Source: Bacteroidia bacterium (GTDB lineage Bacteria > Bacteroidota > Bacteroidia > Flavobacteriales_D > Sanyastnellaceae). From it: DNA of 64,000 bases. The DNA is taken from the NCBI GenBank assembly GCA_030427925.1, contig JAUICJ010000002.1, forward strand, positions 124,001-188,000. Reading direction: 5' to 3'. Positions 9,156-22,996 of the stretch are shown here, one piece after another. A program made the position numbers and the translations under genes. The notes under the pieces are model-generated. The model did no database searches, was not told the origin of the DNA, and was given only the letters and a program-made list of their open reading frames with translations. Position 1 is the stretch's first letter. Each line of letters begins with the position of its first letter.

Positions 9156-9946
9156 GCGGTGGGCGTGTGTTCCGGCCCGTCGCTCGTCACCGAGAGGCCA
9201 TCCACTGCGGGGAAGACGCCCTTCGGCAGCTCGGCTGCAACGTCGGCGGTGAGGCCCATTTGGTGGGAAAAATGCGTGAGGTAGGCAGCGCGTGGCTGGA
9301 CTTTTTCCACGATTTGTAACGCCTCCTCCAAGTTGAAGTGGCTGACGTGCGGTGCTCGACGCAAGGCATTGATGACCAACACATCGACGCCCTGCAACCG
9401 TTCCCAAGTCAATGGTTCGAGGTGATTCGCGTCGGTGATGTAAGCGAGGCCACCGATGCGGAACCCCATCACGGGCATGCGCGCGTGCAAGGCGGGCAAG
9501 GGCCACCAGCGGGCGTCGCCGATTTCGAAGGGTGCCTCGGTGATGCGGTGCATGGCGATGCGCGGAATGCCGGGGTATGCATCGGGTGCGAATATGTAGT
9601 GGAACTCGCGGCGAAGGGCTTGCTCCACGGCTTCCGTCGCGTAGACGGGCATGTCGCGTTGGTGGATGAAGTTGTAGGCGCGGACGTCGTCCAGGCCCGC
9701 GACGTGGTCTTTGTGCTCGTGGGTGAACACGACCGCGTGAAGGTCCGTCACCTGTTCGCGAAGCATCTGTTGGCGAAAATCCGGGCCCGCGTCGATGGAG
9801 CTGGTTCGCCCGCCCGCCCGAACGACCGCGGAGGTCCGAAGCCTTTGGTCGCGGGGGTCGGATGACGTGCAGACGGCGCACGTGCAGCCGATGACGGGAA
9901 CGCCTTGGGAAGTGCCCGTGCCCGTAAAGGTGAGTTCAACACGCAT
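9152..9946 (-). CDS. MBL-fold metallohydrolase, PhnP-like
   Basis: 264 residues. Metal-binding motif HEHKDH at 76-81, a second His in AGPDF/ALHARMPV regions, and Asp in YITDANH fit the metallo-beta-lactamase fold. A CTCAVC cluster near residue 21 resembles the structural Cys of PhnP-type phosphodiesterases. Substrate unknown; cyclic phosphodiesters are the family precedent. First gene of the operon with the acyltransferase and rarA, coupled by ATGA. A TACCTTCG box sits only 4 bases upstream of this ATG (9951-9958), close for a promoter. Confidence 0.82.
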   Translation of the reverse strand: MRVELTFTGTGTSQGVPVIGCTCAVCTSSDPRDQRLRTSAVVRAGGRTSSIDAGPDFRQQMLREQVTDLHAVVFTHEHKDHVAGLDDVRAYNFIHQRDMPVYATEAVEQALRREFHYIFAPDAYPGIPRIAMHRITEAPFEIGDARWWPLPALHARMPVMGFRIGGLAYITDANHLEPLTWERLQGVDVLVINALRRAPHVSHFNLEEALQIVEKVQPRAAYLTHFSHQMGLTADVAAELPKGVFPAVDGLSVTSDGPEHTPTA

Positions 9947-9977
9947 GGGACGAAGGTACGCTTGGGGGCAGGAAAAT

Positions 9978-10007
9978 TTGGCTTGAAAGCGCGTACCTTT
10001 ACCTTTG
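9978..10007 (+). promoter_or_regulatory. Bacteroidota-type promoter for the 10 kb gene
   Basis: TTG at 9978-9980, a 19-base spacer, then TACCTTTG at 10000-10007: a complete match to the phylum consensus TTG-N19-23-TAnnTTTG. Transcription would begin about 10012-10015, so the TTG that could be read as a start codon at 10005 is part of the -7 box. Confidence 0.75.
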
Positions 10008-11534
10008 ACTACGGATGTTGAAACCCTGAATCCTCGCGCCTTGGACCCCAATCGCGTCATCCTCTCGGCCAAACAAAAGGCCCTTCGCATCAACCTCAAC
10101 CAGGACCTCTACGGAACGTTCGCGGAAATCGGCGCCGGCCAAGAAGTCGTGCGGCACTTCTTCCGCGCGGGCGGGGCTTCGGGCACGATTGCCAAGGCCA
10201 TCTCCGCCTACGACAAGGACTTCTCCGATGCCATCTACGGCAAGGAGGCGAAAGGCCGTTACGTCTGCGAGGCCCGCTTGGTGAAGATGTTGCAACACGA
10301 GTACCGTTTGATGACCACGCGGCTTGACCGCAAAGACCATCCGACGAAGCACTTCTTCGCCTTTGCGAACACCGTTGCGACCATCAATTACCACAAGACG
10401 ATTCAAGGGCACGGGTGGTTCGGTTTGAAGTTTCAAACGGCGCCGGAGCGCGAACCGAGTGAAGTCATCTTGCACGCGCGGTTGCATGAGCAGGATGCCC
10501 TGTTGCAGCAGCAAACGGTCGGCATCCTCGGGGTGAATTTGATTTACGGGTCGTTGTTCTTGCACAAGCGCCCGAAGGATTTGTTGCAATCGCTGTACGA
10601 TGAGTTGGACCGGGATCAGGTGGAAATCGACATGATCCAAATGAACGGCCCGGACTTTGAAGGCGTGGACAACCGGTTGTTGAGCTTGCAACTCGTCAAG
10701 AACGGAATGACCGATGCGGTGATTTTCAGCCCGGACGGGCGGAATTTGCAAGCGGCAGATGTGCTGTACAAGAAAAACATTTTGGCCATCCGCGGCTCCT
10801 TCCGACCGGTCACGAAGGTGAACATCGATATGATTGCCAAAGGCTTGCGCAAGTTCAAGCAGGAGTGCAAAGTGGACCCCAGGTCCCTCCAAGTGCTCTT
10901 CGAAATCACCCTGAATAACCTGTCATCCGAAGGCGACATCGACGAACAGGACTTCTTGGATCGAGCGGACATTCTGTGCAACATTGGCCAAACCGTGCTC
11001 ATCTCCAACTACCAGAAGTACTACAAACTGATCGAGTTCTTCTCCCGGTACACGAAGAAGCGCATGGGCCTCATCCTCGGTGCGGGATCGCTCGTAGAAG
11101 TGTTCAACGAAAAGTATTACCGCGACCTGAATGGAGGCATCCTCGAATCCTTTGGCATCTTGTTTTCGCGCGACCTGAAGATTTACTTGTATCCGTGGAA
11201 GGACGAATCTTCGGAAGCGCTCTGGACATCCACCACAACGCCCATCCATCCGCGCCTCAAGCCGTTGTACGAGTACCTGCTCTTCAACAAGCGCATCGTG
11301 GACATCGAGGACTACGACCCGGAGATCCTTGACATTTTCAGCCGGACCGCGCTGCAGCGGATTCGCGAAGGCGAGGAAGGCTGGGAGGCCATGGTGCCGG
11401 ACTTTGTGGATCAAATCATCAAGGACAAATGCCTGTTCGGTTACTGCGGCTCCACGCCACCGTCCAAGCCGATGGACAAGGACGAAATCGCGGCGGCGGC
11501 AGCGCGGGCCATCGACCACGACACGTCCAACTGA
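10005..11534 (+). CDS. Conserved cytosolic protein, function unknown
   Basis: Up to 509 residues, no signal peptide or membrane segment. The N-terminal third is strongly patterned (RINLNQDLYGTFAEIGAGQ, then GTIAKAISAYDKDFSDAIYG) and the middle contains a short VDNRLLSLQLVKNG stretch. From memory similar proteins recur in Bacteroidota and some cyanobacteria under inconsistent names, so I assign no function. There is no ATG in this part of the frame. The first possible start, TTG 10005, lies inside a perfect -7 promoter box, so the true start is probably downstream; TTG at 10041 (residue 13, reading LDPNR) is the best candidate. It ends just before a bidirectional terminator shared with rpoC. 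Confidence 0.8.
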   Translation: MTTDVETLNPRALDPNRVILSAKQKALRINLNQDLYGTFAEIGAGQEVVRHFFRAGGASGTIAKAISAYDKDFSDAIYGKEAKGRYVCEARLVKMLQHEYRLMTTRLDRKDHPTKHFFAFANTVATINYHKTIQGHGWFGLKFQTAPEREPSEVILHARLHEQDALLQQQTVGILGVNLIYGSLFLHKRPKDLLQSLYDELDRDQVEIDMIQMNGPDFEGVDNRLLSLQLVKNGMTDAVIFSPDGRNLQAADVLYKKNILAIRGSFRPVTKVNIDMIAKGLRKFKQECKVDPRSLQVLFEITLNNLSSEGDIDEQDFLDRADILCNIGQTVLISNYQKYYKLIEFFSRYTKKRMGLILGAGSLVEVFNEKYYRDLNGGILESFGILFSRDLKIYLYPWKDESSEALWTSTTTPIHPRLKPLYEYLLFNKRIVDIEDYDPEILDIFSRTALQRIREGEEGWEAMVPDFVDQIIKDKCLFGYCGSTPPSKPMDKDEIAAAAARAIDHDTSN

Positions 11535-11550
11535 CTTCGTGCAGTAGATG

Positions 11551-11588
11551 GTAAAAAAAAGACCGGGCGATGAGCCCGGTCTTTTTTT
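11551..11588. terminator. Bidirectional intrinsic terminator between the 10 kb gene and rpoC
   Basis: Eight-base perfect stem GACCGGGC / GCCCGGTC (11561-11568 and 11574-11581), loop GATGA, flanked by an A8 run on the left and a T7 run on the right. It can end transcription of the plus gene ending at 11534 and of rpoC ending at 11606. Confidence 0.93.
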
Positions 11589-11605
11589 ATTCAAATCGGT
11601 AAGCC

Positions 11606-15915
<4,310 letters not shown>

Positions 15916-15919
<4 letters not shown>

Positions 15920-18900
15920 TCAAACGTAACGGTCAAGCCCAAGCCACGGAGTTCGTGCAACAACACGTTGAACGATTCCGGGATGCCGGGCGTCGGCATG
16001 GGGTCGCCCTTGACGATGGCCTCGTAGGCGCGAGCCCGGCCCATGACGTCGTCGGACTTGACGGTCAGGATTTCTTGGAGGATGTTGGCGGCACCGAACG
16101 CCTCGAGCGCCCAAACCTCCATCTCCCCGAAACGCTGCCCACCGAACTGCGCCTTACCACCAAGCGGTTGCTGGGTGATGAGGGAGTACGGGCCGATGGA
16201 ACGCGCGTGCATTTTGTCGTCGACCATGTGGCTCAGTTTGATCATGTAAATGACGCCAACTGTCGCCGGTTGGTCGAACCGCTCGCCCGTGCCCCCATCG
16301 TAGAGGTAGGTCACGCCGCACTCGGGTACGCCCGCTTCGTTCGTGATTTCGGTGATTTGCTCCAGGGTTGCACCATCGAAAATCGGCGTGGCGTAGGTGC
16401 GGCCCAATTTTTGGCCAGCCCAACCCAACACCGTCTCGTAAATCTGACCCAGGTTCATCCGAGAAGGAACGCCAAGCGGGTTCAACACGATGTCCACTGG
16501 CGTACCATCTTCGAGGAACGGCATGTCTTCTGCGCGGACGATGCGGGCAACGATGCCCTTGTTTCCGTGGCGACCGGCCATCTTATCTCCGACCTTGAGC
16601 TTGCGCTTTTTCGCCACGTACACTTTCGCGAGCTTGATGATTCCGCTTGGGAGTTCATCCCCAACCGTTACTTGGAACTTCTTGCGCTTGTATGCCCCGA
16701 GCAGGTCGTTGTACTTCAGGTGGAAGTTGTGGATCAACCGGCGAACCAACGCATTCGTTTCGTCATCGCGCACCCAGCCATCGCTGTTGATGGTCAGGTA
16801 ATCCAAACTTCCCAAGATGCGTTGCGTGAACTTAACGCCCTTCTTGACCTGTTCTTCTTTGTAGTAGTTGTTGACGCCCTGAGAAACCTTACCGCCCACG
16901 AGCTTCATGAGCTTGTCGACCAAGATTTTCTTCAGGTCATTGGCTTCTCCATCGAATTCCTTGTCGATTTTTTCGAGGATGGCCTTGTCAGCCGCCTTCG
17001 ACTTGCGGTCCTTGATGGCACGAGAGAACAGTTTCTTGTCAATGACCACACCTTGTCCTGAAGGGGGCATTTTAAGGGAGGCGTCCTTCACGTCTCCCGC
17101 CTTATCGCCGAAGATGGCGCGAAGCAGCTTTTCCTCGGGACTCGGATCGGATTCGCCCTTCGGCGTGATCTTTCCGATGAGGATATCGCCCTCTTTCACC
17201 TCGGCTCCGATGCGGATCAAACCGTGTTCGTCAAGGTCTTTTGTCGCTTCTTCCGAAACGTTCGGAATGTCGCTGGTCAATTCCTCCACTCCACGCTTCG
17301 TGTCCCGCACCTCGAGCACGTACTCATCGATGTGAAGCGACGTGAAGACGTCCTCACGAACTACACGCTCAGAAATCACGATGGCATCCTCGAAGTTGAA
17401 GCCCTTCCACGGCATGAAGGCGACCTTCATGTTTTGGCCGAGAGCCAACTCACCGTTGTCGGTGCTGTAGCCTTCGACCAGGATTTGGCCTGCGCTGACT
17501 TTTTGGCCCTTCGTGACCAAGGGGCGCAAATTCGCGCAGGTACCTTGGTTTGTGCGCATGAATTTCGTCACGGGATACACCACGGTATCGTCTTCGAACG
17601 AAACCAAGCGATCCGACTCGTCCATGTCATATTGGATGTGGATCTCATCCGAATCCACGTACGTCACCACCCCGTCGCCCTCGGCGCGGAGCAAGACCCT
17701 CGAATCCTCAGCGACGCCTTTCTCAATGCCCGTGCCGACAATCGGCGCATCAGGGCGCATCAATGGAACGGCCTGGCGCATCATGTTCGACCCCATCAGG
17801 GCGCGGTTAGCATCATCGTGCTCAAGGAACGGAATGAGGGATGCAGCGATGGACGCGATTTGGTTCGGAGCGACATCCATGTAGTTCAGCTGATCCGGCG
17901 CCACCTGAGGGAAATCCCCCTCCATACGGGCCTTCACAATCGGATTCAAGAACGTGCCGTCCTTTGAAACCGGGGCATTCGCCTGAGCAATCAAGTGCGT
18001 ATCTTCCTCCTCCGCGCTCAAGTAGATGATGTCACCGGGATCCGTTGAAACCTTCCCTTCCGACACTTTGCGGTAGGGCGTCTCGATGAAGCCAAGCCGA
18101 TTCACCTTCGCATAGACACAAAGTGAACTGATCAAACCAATGTTCGGGCCTTCCGGAGTCTCAATGGTGCACAAACGACCGTAGTGCGTGTAGTGAACGT
18201 CACGAACCTCAAAACCTGCGCGTTCGCGCGAAAGTCCCCCCGGACCGAGGGCCGAAATCCGCCGCTTGTGCGTGACCTCGCTCAGCGGGTTGGTTTGGTC
18301 CATGAATTGCGACAGCTGGTTCGTTCCGAAAAAGCTGTTGATCACCGAGCTCAGGGTCTTGGCATTGATCAAATCCGTTGGCGTGAAGACCTCGTTGTCA
18401 CGCACATTCATGCGTTCGCGAATGGTCCGCGCCATCCGTGCCAAGCCGACACCAAACTGGTTGTACAGCTGCTCACCGACTGTGCGAATCCGACGGTTCG
18501 ACAAGTGGTCAATGTCATCCACGTCAGCGTTCGAATTCACCAAGTCCAACAAGTACTTGATGATCTTCAGGATGTCGGCCGTGGTCAGGGTCCGATCCTG
18601 CACATCGTCTTCAATGCCCAACTTCCGGTTGATCCGGAAACGGCCAACCTCTCCCAAATCGTACCGCTGTTCCGAAAAGAACAGCTTATCAATCACCCCG
18701 CGTGCCGTTTCCAAATCGGGTGGCTCCGCATTCCGCAATTGCTTGTAGATGTACTCCACCGCATCCTTCTCCGAATTCGAACTGTCCTTCTGGAGGGTGT
18801 TGTAAATGATGGCGTAATCCGCCTGGTTGATGTCTTCCTTGTGGAGAATGATGCTCTTTGCACCCGATTCCAAAATCAAATCAACGTGCTCTTTCTCCAG

Positions 18901-19734
18901 CTCCGTTTCCCGATCCAGAATCACCTCATTCCGCTCAATGCTGACCACCTCTCCGGTATCTTCATCAACGAAGTCTTCCACCCACGTGCGCAACACCCGA
19001 GCAGCCAAACGGCGACCGATGACGCGCTTGAGGCCTGCCTTGCTGACCTTCACCTCATCCGCCAAGTCAAAGATGTCCAGGATGTCCCGGTCCGTTTCGT
19101 AACCGATGGCACGCAAGAGCGTGGTCACGGGCAACTTTTTCTTCCGGTCAATGTACGCGTACATGACGCTGTTGATGTCCGTGGCGAATTCAATCCACGA
19201 GCCCTTGAACGGAATGATCCGCGCGCTGTAGAGCTTCGTACCGTTCGCGTGGCGGCTCTGTCCAAAGAAAACCCCCGGTGAACGGTGCAACTGATTCACA
19301 ATGACACGCTCAGCACCGTTGACTACAAATGACCCCTGGGGAGTCATGTACGGAATCGTGCCGAGGTACACATCCTGGACGATGGTCTCGAAATCCTCGT
19401 GCTCCGGATCCGTGCAGTACAACTTCAGCTTTGCCTTCAAAGGCACGCTGTACGTCAATCCCCGCTCAATGCATTCTTGGATGCTGTATCGCGGCGGATC
19501 TACGAAGTAATCGAGGAATTCCAACACGAATTGGTTGCGCGTGTCGGAAATGGGGAAGTTCTCGCTGAACACCTTAAACAATCCTTCCTTCTCACGATTC
19601 TCCGGGTTGGTTTCCAACTGGAAGAACTCTTGGAAGGAACGCAATTGGATGTCCAAGAAATCTGGACGATCGGCAGGCAGTTCAACGGACGTGAAGCTAA
19701 AGCGCTCCGGCTTTGGGGTTTTCACCAAGGTCAT
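15916..19734 (-). CDS. rpoB: RNA polymerase beta subunit
   Basis: 1272 residues from ATG 19734; an in-frame TTG at 19746 would add four residues (LHRT) but the ATG is more likely. Conserved rifampicin-pocket segment [34 protein letters not shown] is present, with Ser, Asp, His, Arg and Ser at the usual resistance positions in wild-type form. The C-terminal [18 protein letters not shown] segment is also canonical. Partner of RpoC in the core enzyme. Coupled to rpoC by ATGA; preceded by a hairpin between rplL and rpoB. Confidence 0.98.
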
Positions 19735-19798
19735 GGTGCGATGCAATCAAGGATGAGAACAGACGGCGGTGGTGATGCAGGTTCGGACAAGGCAAAAG

Positions 19799-19833
19799 AG
19801 GTCCAGGCGGGGACCTGCGCCCCACCTGGACCT
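19799..19833 (-). terminator. Hairpin between rplL and rpoB (attenuator candidate)
   Basis: On the minus strand a nine-pair stem AGGTCCAGG / CCTGGACCT, one mismatch, then GGGG / CCCC around a seven-base loop, followed by TCTTTTG. The short imperfect T run suggests partial termination. In E. coli the rplL-rpoB gap also holds an attenuator; the comparison is inference. Confidence 0.6.
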
Positions 19834-19856
19834 TCGAAAAGGATCAGTCGTTGTGC

Positions 19857-20234
19857 TTACTTGAGCTCAACTTCTGCACCGGCTTCTTCGAGTTGCGATT
19901 TCAAGGCTTCAGCCTCGTCCTTGGTCACGCCCTCCTTAATCGGAGCAGGTGCACCATCGACGATTTCCTTAGCCTCTTTCAACCCGAGACCGGTCAATTC
20001 TTTCACTGCCTTCACAACCGCGAGTTTCGCGCTTCCAGCAGACTTCAGAATCACATCGAATTCGGTCTTCTCCTCAGCAGCTGCGGCGTCTCCACCTGCT
20101 CCTGGGCCAGCGACCGCCACTGCAGCAGCAGCAGGCTCGATGCCGTATTCGTCTTTCAAAATCGCAGCCAGCTCGTTAACCTCCTTGACGGTCAAGTTTA
20201 CCAGCTCTTCGGCCATTGCTTTCAAATCAGCCAT
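19857..20234 (-). CDS. rplL: 50S ribosomal protein L7/L12
   Basis: 125 residues: N-terminal dimerisation helices (to about 40), the Ala/Gly-rich hinge ([19 protein letters not shown], about 53-71) and the C-terminal factor-binding domain with [23 protein letters not shown]. Forms the flexible stalk on L10 that recruits EF-Tu, EF-G and other GTPases. Follows rplJ by 41 bases, the standard order. Confidence 0.97.
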   Translation of the reverse strand: MADLKAMAEELVNLTVKEVNELAAILKDEYGIEPAAAAVAVAGPGAGGDAAAAEEKTEFDVILKSAGSAKLAVVKAVKELTGLGLKEAKEIVDGAPAPIKEGVTKDEAEALKSQLEEAGAEVELK

Positions 20235-20275
20235 AGTTCGTGTTTTTGAGTTGTTCGTTTAATGTTGGATTGCGA

Positions 20276-20800
20276 TTAAGCACCCCGCTCTTCGAGGGCC
20301 TTAACCAAACCAGAAATCGTATGACCACCGGATTGCAACGCTCCGAGGACGTTCTTCGCAGGCGATTGCAACAATGCAACGACGTCTGCGATGACCTCTT
20401 CCTTCGACTTGATGGACGAAAGGGCGTCAATTTGGTTGTCACCGATAAAGCAAGCTGAGTCGACGTATGCCGCTTTCAACTTAGGCAATTCAGACTTCTT
20501 CCGAAGCTCCTTGATCACTTTAGCAGGCAGATTGCCCACTTCAGAGGTCATGAGAACGGTTTGGCCTTTCAGGGTCTCGTACAACTCACTGAAGTCTTTG
20601 TCTTCAATGCGCTCCATGGCCTGACGGAGGAGGGTGTTTTTCACCACACGCACCGTAATGCCCTTGCTGTAGCACTCGCGTCGGAAATTGGAAGTCTGCG
20701 CAGAGTTCATGCCGGACGCATCCGCCAAGTACACCACGTTCCGCTCCGCCAAGACCTGCGAGAGTTCTTCGATCAGGAGATTTTTATCTGCTCGAGTCAT
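20276..20800 (-). CDS. rplJ: 50S ribosomal protein L10
   Basis: 174 residues, normal length. N-terminal KNLLIEELSQVLAERNVVYLADASGM and central RVVKNTLLRQAM rRNA-binding region fit L10. The C-terminal helix binds L7/L12 dimers. Only 19 bases separate it from rplA, which leaves no room for a long autoregulatory leader directly upstream. Confidence 0.97.
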   Translation of the reverse strand: MTRADKNLLIEELSQVLAERNVVYLADASGMNSAQTSNFRRECYSKGITVRVVKNTLLRQAMERIEDKDFSELYETLKGQTVLMTSEVGNLPAKVIKELRKKSELPKLKAAYVDSACFIGDNQIDALSSIKSKEEVIADVVALLQSPAKNVLGALQSGGHTISGLVKALEERGA

Positions 20801-20819
20801 GTTTTCTCAGGTTAGGCAA

Positions 20820-21515
20820 TCAAGCGATTGCAGATTTCAAGTCCACCCGAATACCGGGTCCCATGGTCGAGCTCAAAAAGATGCTCATGACATAGGTTCC
20901 CTTTGCAGCTGCCGGCTTCAACCGCATCAAGGTTGACAACAGTTCGTGCGCGTTTTCCTCAATCTTGCTCGCCTCGAAAGAAGCTTTGCCAACTGAGGCA
21001 TGCACGATGCCGTATTTGTCCACCTTGAAGTCGATCTTACCGGACTTCACTTCGTTCACAGCCTTGCCAACTTCCATGGTCACGGTTCCCGATTTGGGAT
21101 TTGGCATGAGACCGCGCGGTCCGAGAATTCGGCCCAACGCACCCACTTTGCCCATGACCTGGGGGGTGGTAATGATTACATCCACGTCGGTCCAACCCTC
21201 CTTGATCTTCGTCACGTACTCGTCGAGTCCTACGTAATCTGCGCCAGCGTCTTTTGCTTCCTGCTCTTTGTCAGGGTTGCACAACACCAGCACGCGGACA
21301 TCCTTACCCGTTCCGTGAGGAAGGGAAACGACGCCACGAACCATTTGGTTCGCTTTACGCGGGTCCACGCCGAGGCGCACAGCCAGATCCACAGAAGCGT
21401 CGAACTTCGTGCGCGAAAACTCCTTCACGAGGGAAGCAGCCTCCGACAGCGAATACGCCTTGTCAGCGTCGAACTTCTCGGCAATGGCCTTTTGGTTCTT
21501 AGTTAATCGTCCCAT
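20820..21515 (-). CDS. rplA: 50S ribosomal protein L1
   Basis: 231 residues. Contains [24 protein letters not shown] and the signature [17 protein letters not shown], with the C-terminal GPGIRVD. Binds 23S rRNA at the L1 stalk and is often a translational repressor of its own operon. Follows rplK by 18 bases. Confidence 0.98.
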   Translation of the reverse strand: MGRLTKNQKAIAEKFDADKAYSLSEAASLVKEFSRTKFDASVDLAVRLGVDPRKANQMVRGVVSLPHGTGKDVRVLVLCNPDKEQEAKDAGADYVGLDEYVTKIKEGWTDVDVIITTPQVMGKVGALGRILGPRGLMPNPKSGTVTMEVGKAVNEVKSGKIDFKVDKYGIVHASVGKASFEASKIEENAHELLSTLMRLKPAAAKGTYVMSIFLSSTMGPGIRVDLKSAIA

Positions 21516-21533
21516 TTTGCGCGTTTTCTGACG

Positions 21534-21971
21534 TTAGAAGGGTCGTTCACCTTCGACAACGATGCCCATGCTTCGCGCTGTTCCTGCAACCATCCGCATA
21601 GCGGAATCAACAGAAAAACAGTTCAAATCGGCCATCTTGTCTTCTGCAATGGTGCGGATCACATCCCAGTTCACTTTCGCAACCTTCTTCCGGTTCGGCT
21701 CACTTGAACCGCCTTTCAATTTGGCGGCTTCCATGAGTTGAACAGCGGCAGGAGCTGTGCGAATGACAAAGTCGAACGACTTGTCGTTGTAAACCGTGAT
21801 GATCACGGGGCAAACCTTCCCAGCCTTATCCTGAGTCCGAGCATTGAACTGCTTACAGAACTCCATGATGTTCACACCCTTCGCACCGAGAGCCGGTCCT
21901 ACGGGGGGTGATGGGTTGGCAGCACCACCGCGAATTTGCAGTTTGATGAGTGCAGCTACTTCTTTAGCCAT
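21534..21971 (-). CDS. rplK: 50S ribosomal protein L11
   Basis: 145 residues. N-terminal proline-rich thiostrepton-binding part [20 protein letters not shown] is intact, as is the C-terminal rRNA-binding domain ending AGTARSMGI. Needed for GTPase-centre function and RelA-type stringent signalling in bacteria. First ribosomal gene of the rplKAJL cluster, 87 bases after nusG. Confidence 0.98.
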   Translation of the reverse strand: MAKEVAALIKLQIRGGAANPSPPVGPALGAKGVNIMEFCKQFNARTQDKAGKVCPVIITVYNDKSFDFVIRTAPAAVQLMEAAKLKGGSSEPNRKKVAKVNWDVIRTIAEDKMADLNCFSVDSAMRMVAGTARSMGIVVEGERPF

Positions 21972-22058
21972 TATTCATGTATATAGTGAACAGTCCTCGA
22001 CACGCGCAAAGGGAAGCATTAAAGGGACATTGCGACCGCCCAGGCTGTCTGTTCCATG

Positions 22059-22607
22059 TTATTCTTTTTCCACCTGGAGATAGCCCAACTCGACCGGAGT
22101 CTTCCGACCGAAGATTTTGACCATCACCTTCAGTTTCTTCTTGTCTTCGTTAACCTCTTCGATGTTGCCCGTGAAGCCGTTGAAGGGACCATCGGTCACT
22201 TTGACCGCCTCACCCACTTTGAACGGGATGCTGATTTCCTCCTCCGCATCCACCAAATCATCGATCACACCGAGGATGCGGTTCATCTCGTTCTGCCGAA
22301 CCGGCAACGGTTCCCCACGCTTCTCAGCGCCTAGAAAACCAATTACCCCCGTCACATTCCGGATGAGGTGAGGCACCTCTCCAACCAAAGCCGCCTCAAC
22401 GTAGATGTAGCCCGGAAACATGTTGGTTTCCTTGCTGACCTTTTTACCGTTGCGGATTTGGAAAACCTTTTGAACGGGGATCAAGATTTGGCCTACATAG
22501 TGCTGCAACCCTTCAGCTGCAATGACGGCCTCAATGGTCTCACGAATTTTCTTCTCTTGACCACTGATGGCACGCACTACGTACCATTTCTTTTCGATAT
22601 CACTCAT
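22059..22607 (-). CDS. nusG: Transcription termination/antitermination factor NusG
   Basis: 182 residues from ATG 22607; GTG 22619 would add four residues. NGN domain ([16 protein letters not shown] through FPGYIYVEA) and C-terminal KOW domain ([31 protein letters not shown]). Couples RNA polymerase to ribosome or Rho. Lies directly after secE, as in most bacteria. Confidence 0.97.
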   Translation of the reverse strand: MSDIEKKWYVVRAISGQEKKIRETIEAVIAAEGLQHYVGQILIPVQKVFQIRNGKKVSKETNMFPGYIYVEAALVGEVPHLIRNVTGVIGFLGAEKRGEPLPVRQNEMNRILGVIDDLVDAEEEISIPFKVGEAVKVTDGPFNGFTGNIEEVNEDKKKLKVMVKIFGRKTPVELGYLQVEKE

Positions 22608-22622
22608 CGTTGAAGACACGAA

Positions 22623-22841
22623 TCAGAAGAGCTTGTAAATCAACCCCACCAAACCGCTCCAAATGCTGTCGTCGCTATTCACACCAAAGACCCAGTCCAT
22701 GATGAACACCACCGCAGCGATGATGATTGAAGCAACAAACACGAGCACCGATGAACCTTGCAGCTCACGCCACGTCGGCCAGGTCACTTTCGTAACCAAC
22801 TCCTCGTAGGAGTCTTTGAAGTATTGGGTGATTTGAGACAT
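22623..22841 (-). CDS. secE: Preprotein translocase subunit SecE
   Basis: 72 residues, the short single-helix form. Conserved amphipathic segment EELVTKVTWPTWRELQGSS precedes one transmembrane helix (about 30-48). Partner of SecY. The frame stays open upstream through the tRNA-Trp gene to 22889, but the ATG at 22841 (MSQITQYF) gives the correct SecE N-terminus. 16 bases before nusG. Confidence 0.93.
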   Translation of the reverse strand: MSQITQYFKDSYEELVTKVTWPTWRELQGSSVLVFVASIIIAAVVFIMDWVFGVNSDDSIWSGLVGLIYKLF

Positions 22842-22858
22842 CTCGTATCTGATTTTAG

Positions 22859-22931
22859 CACGGGCGGCAGGACTCGAACCTGCAACCAATGGTTTTGGAG
22901 ACCACTACTCTACCAATTGAGCTACGCCCGT
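22859..22931 (-). tRNA. tRNA-Trp (CCA anticodon)
   Basis: Cloverleaf of 73 bases on the minus strand: acceptor ACGGGCG / CGCCCGT, discriminator G, D arm TAGCTCAATTGGTAGAG, anticodon loop CTCCAAA with anticodon CCA, T arm GGTTCGAGTCC. The 3' CCA is not encoded. It sits between tuf and secE, the usual place in Bacteroidota and many other bacteria. Confidence 0.96.
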
Positions 22932-22937
22932 AGATGA

Positions 22938-22972
22938 GGAAGAAGGCGACCCCATCGGAGGCGCCTTCTTCC
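22938..22972 (-). other. Strong hairpin without T tract between tuf and tRNA-Trp
   Basis: Eleven perfect pairs GGAAGAAGGCG / CGCCTTCTTCC with a 13-base loop that can pair further (CCTCC / GGGG). No T run follows. It could protect the tuf mRNA 3' end or serve as a processing site before the tRNA, or be a weak terminator. Confidence 0.6.
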
Positions 22973-22996
22973 GTGAAATTCATCGAAAGCCTGGGA

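Noticed and set aside
22842-22889. N-terminal extension of secE
   Set aside because: It would read through the 3' half of tRNA-Trp; the ATG at 22841 gives the expected SecE start.
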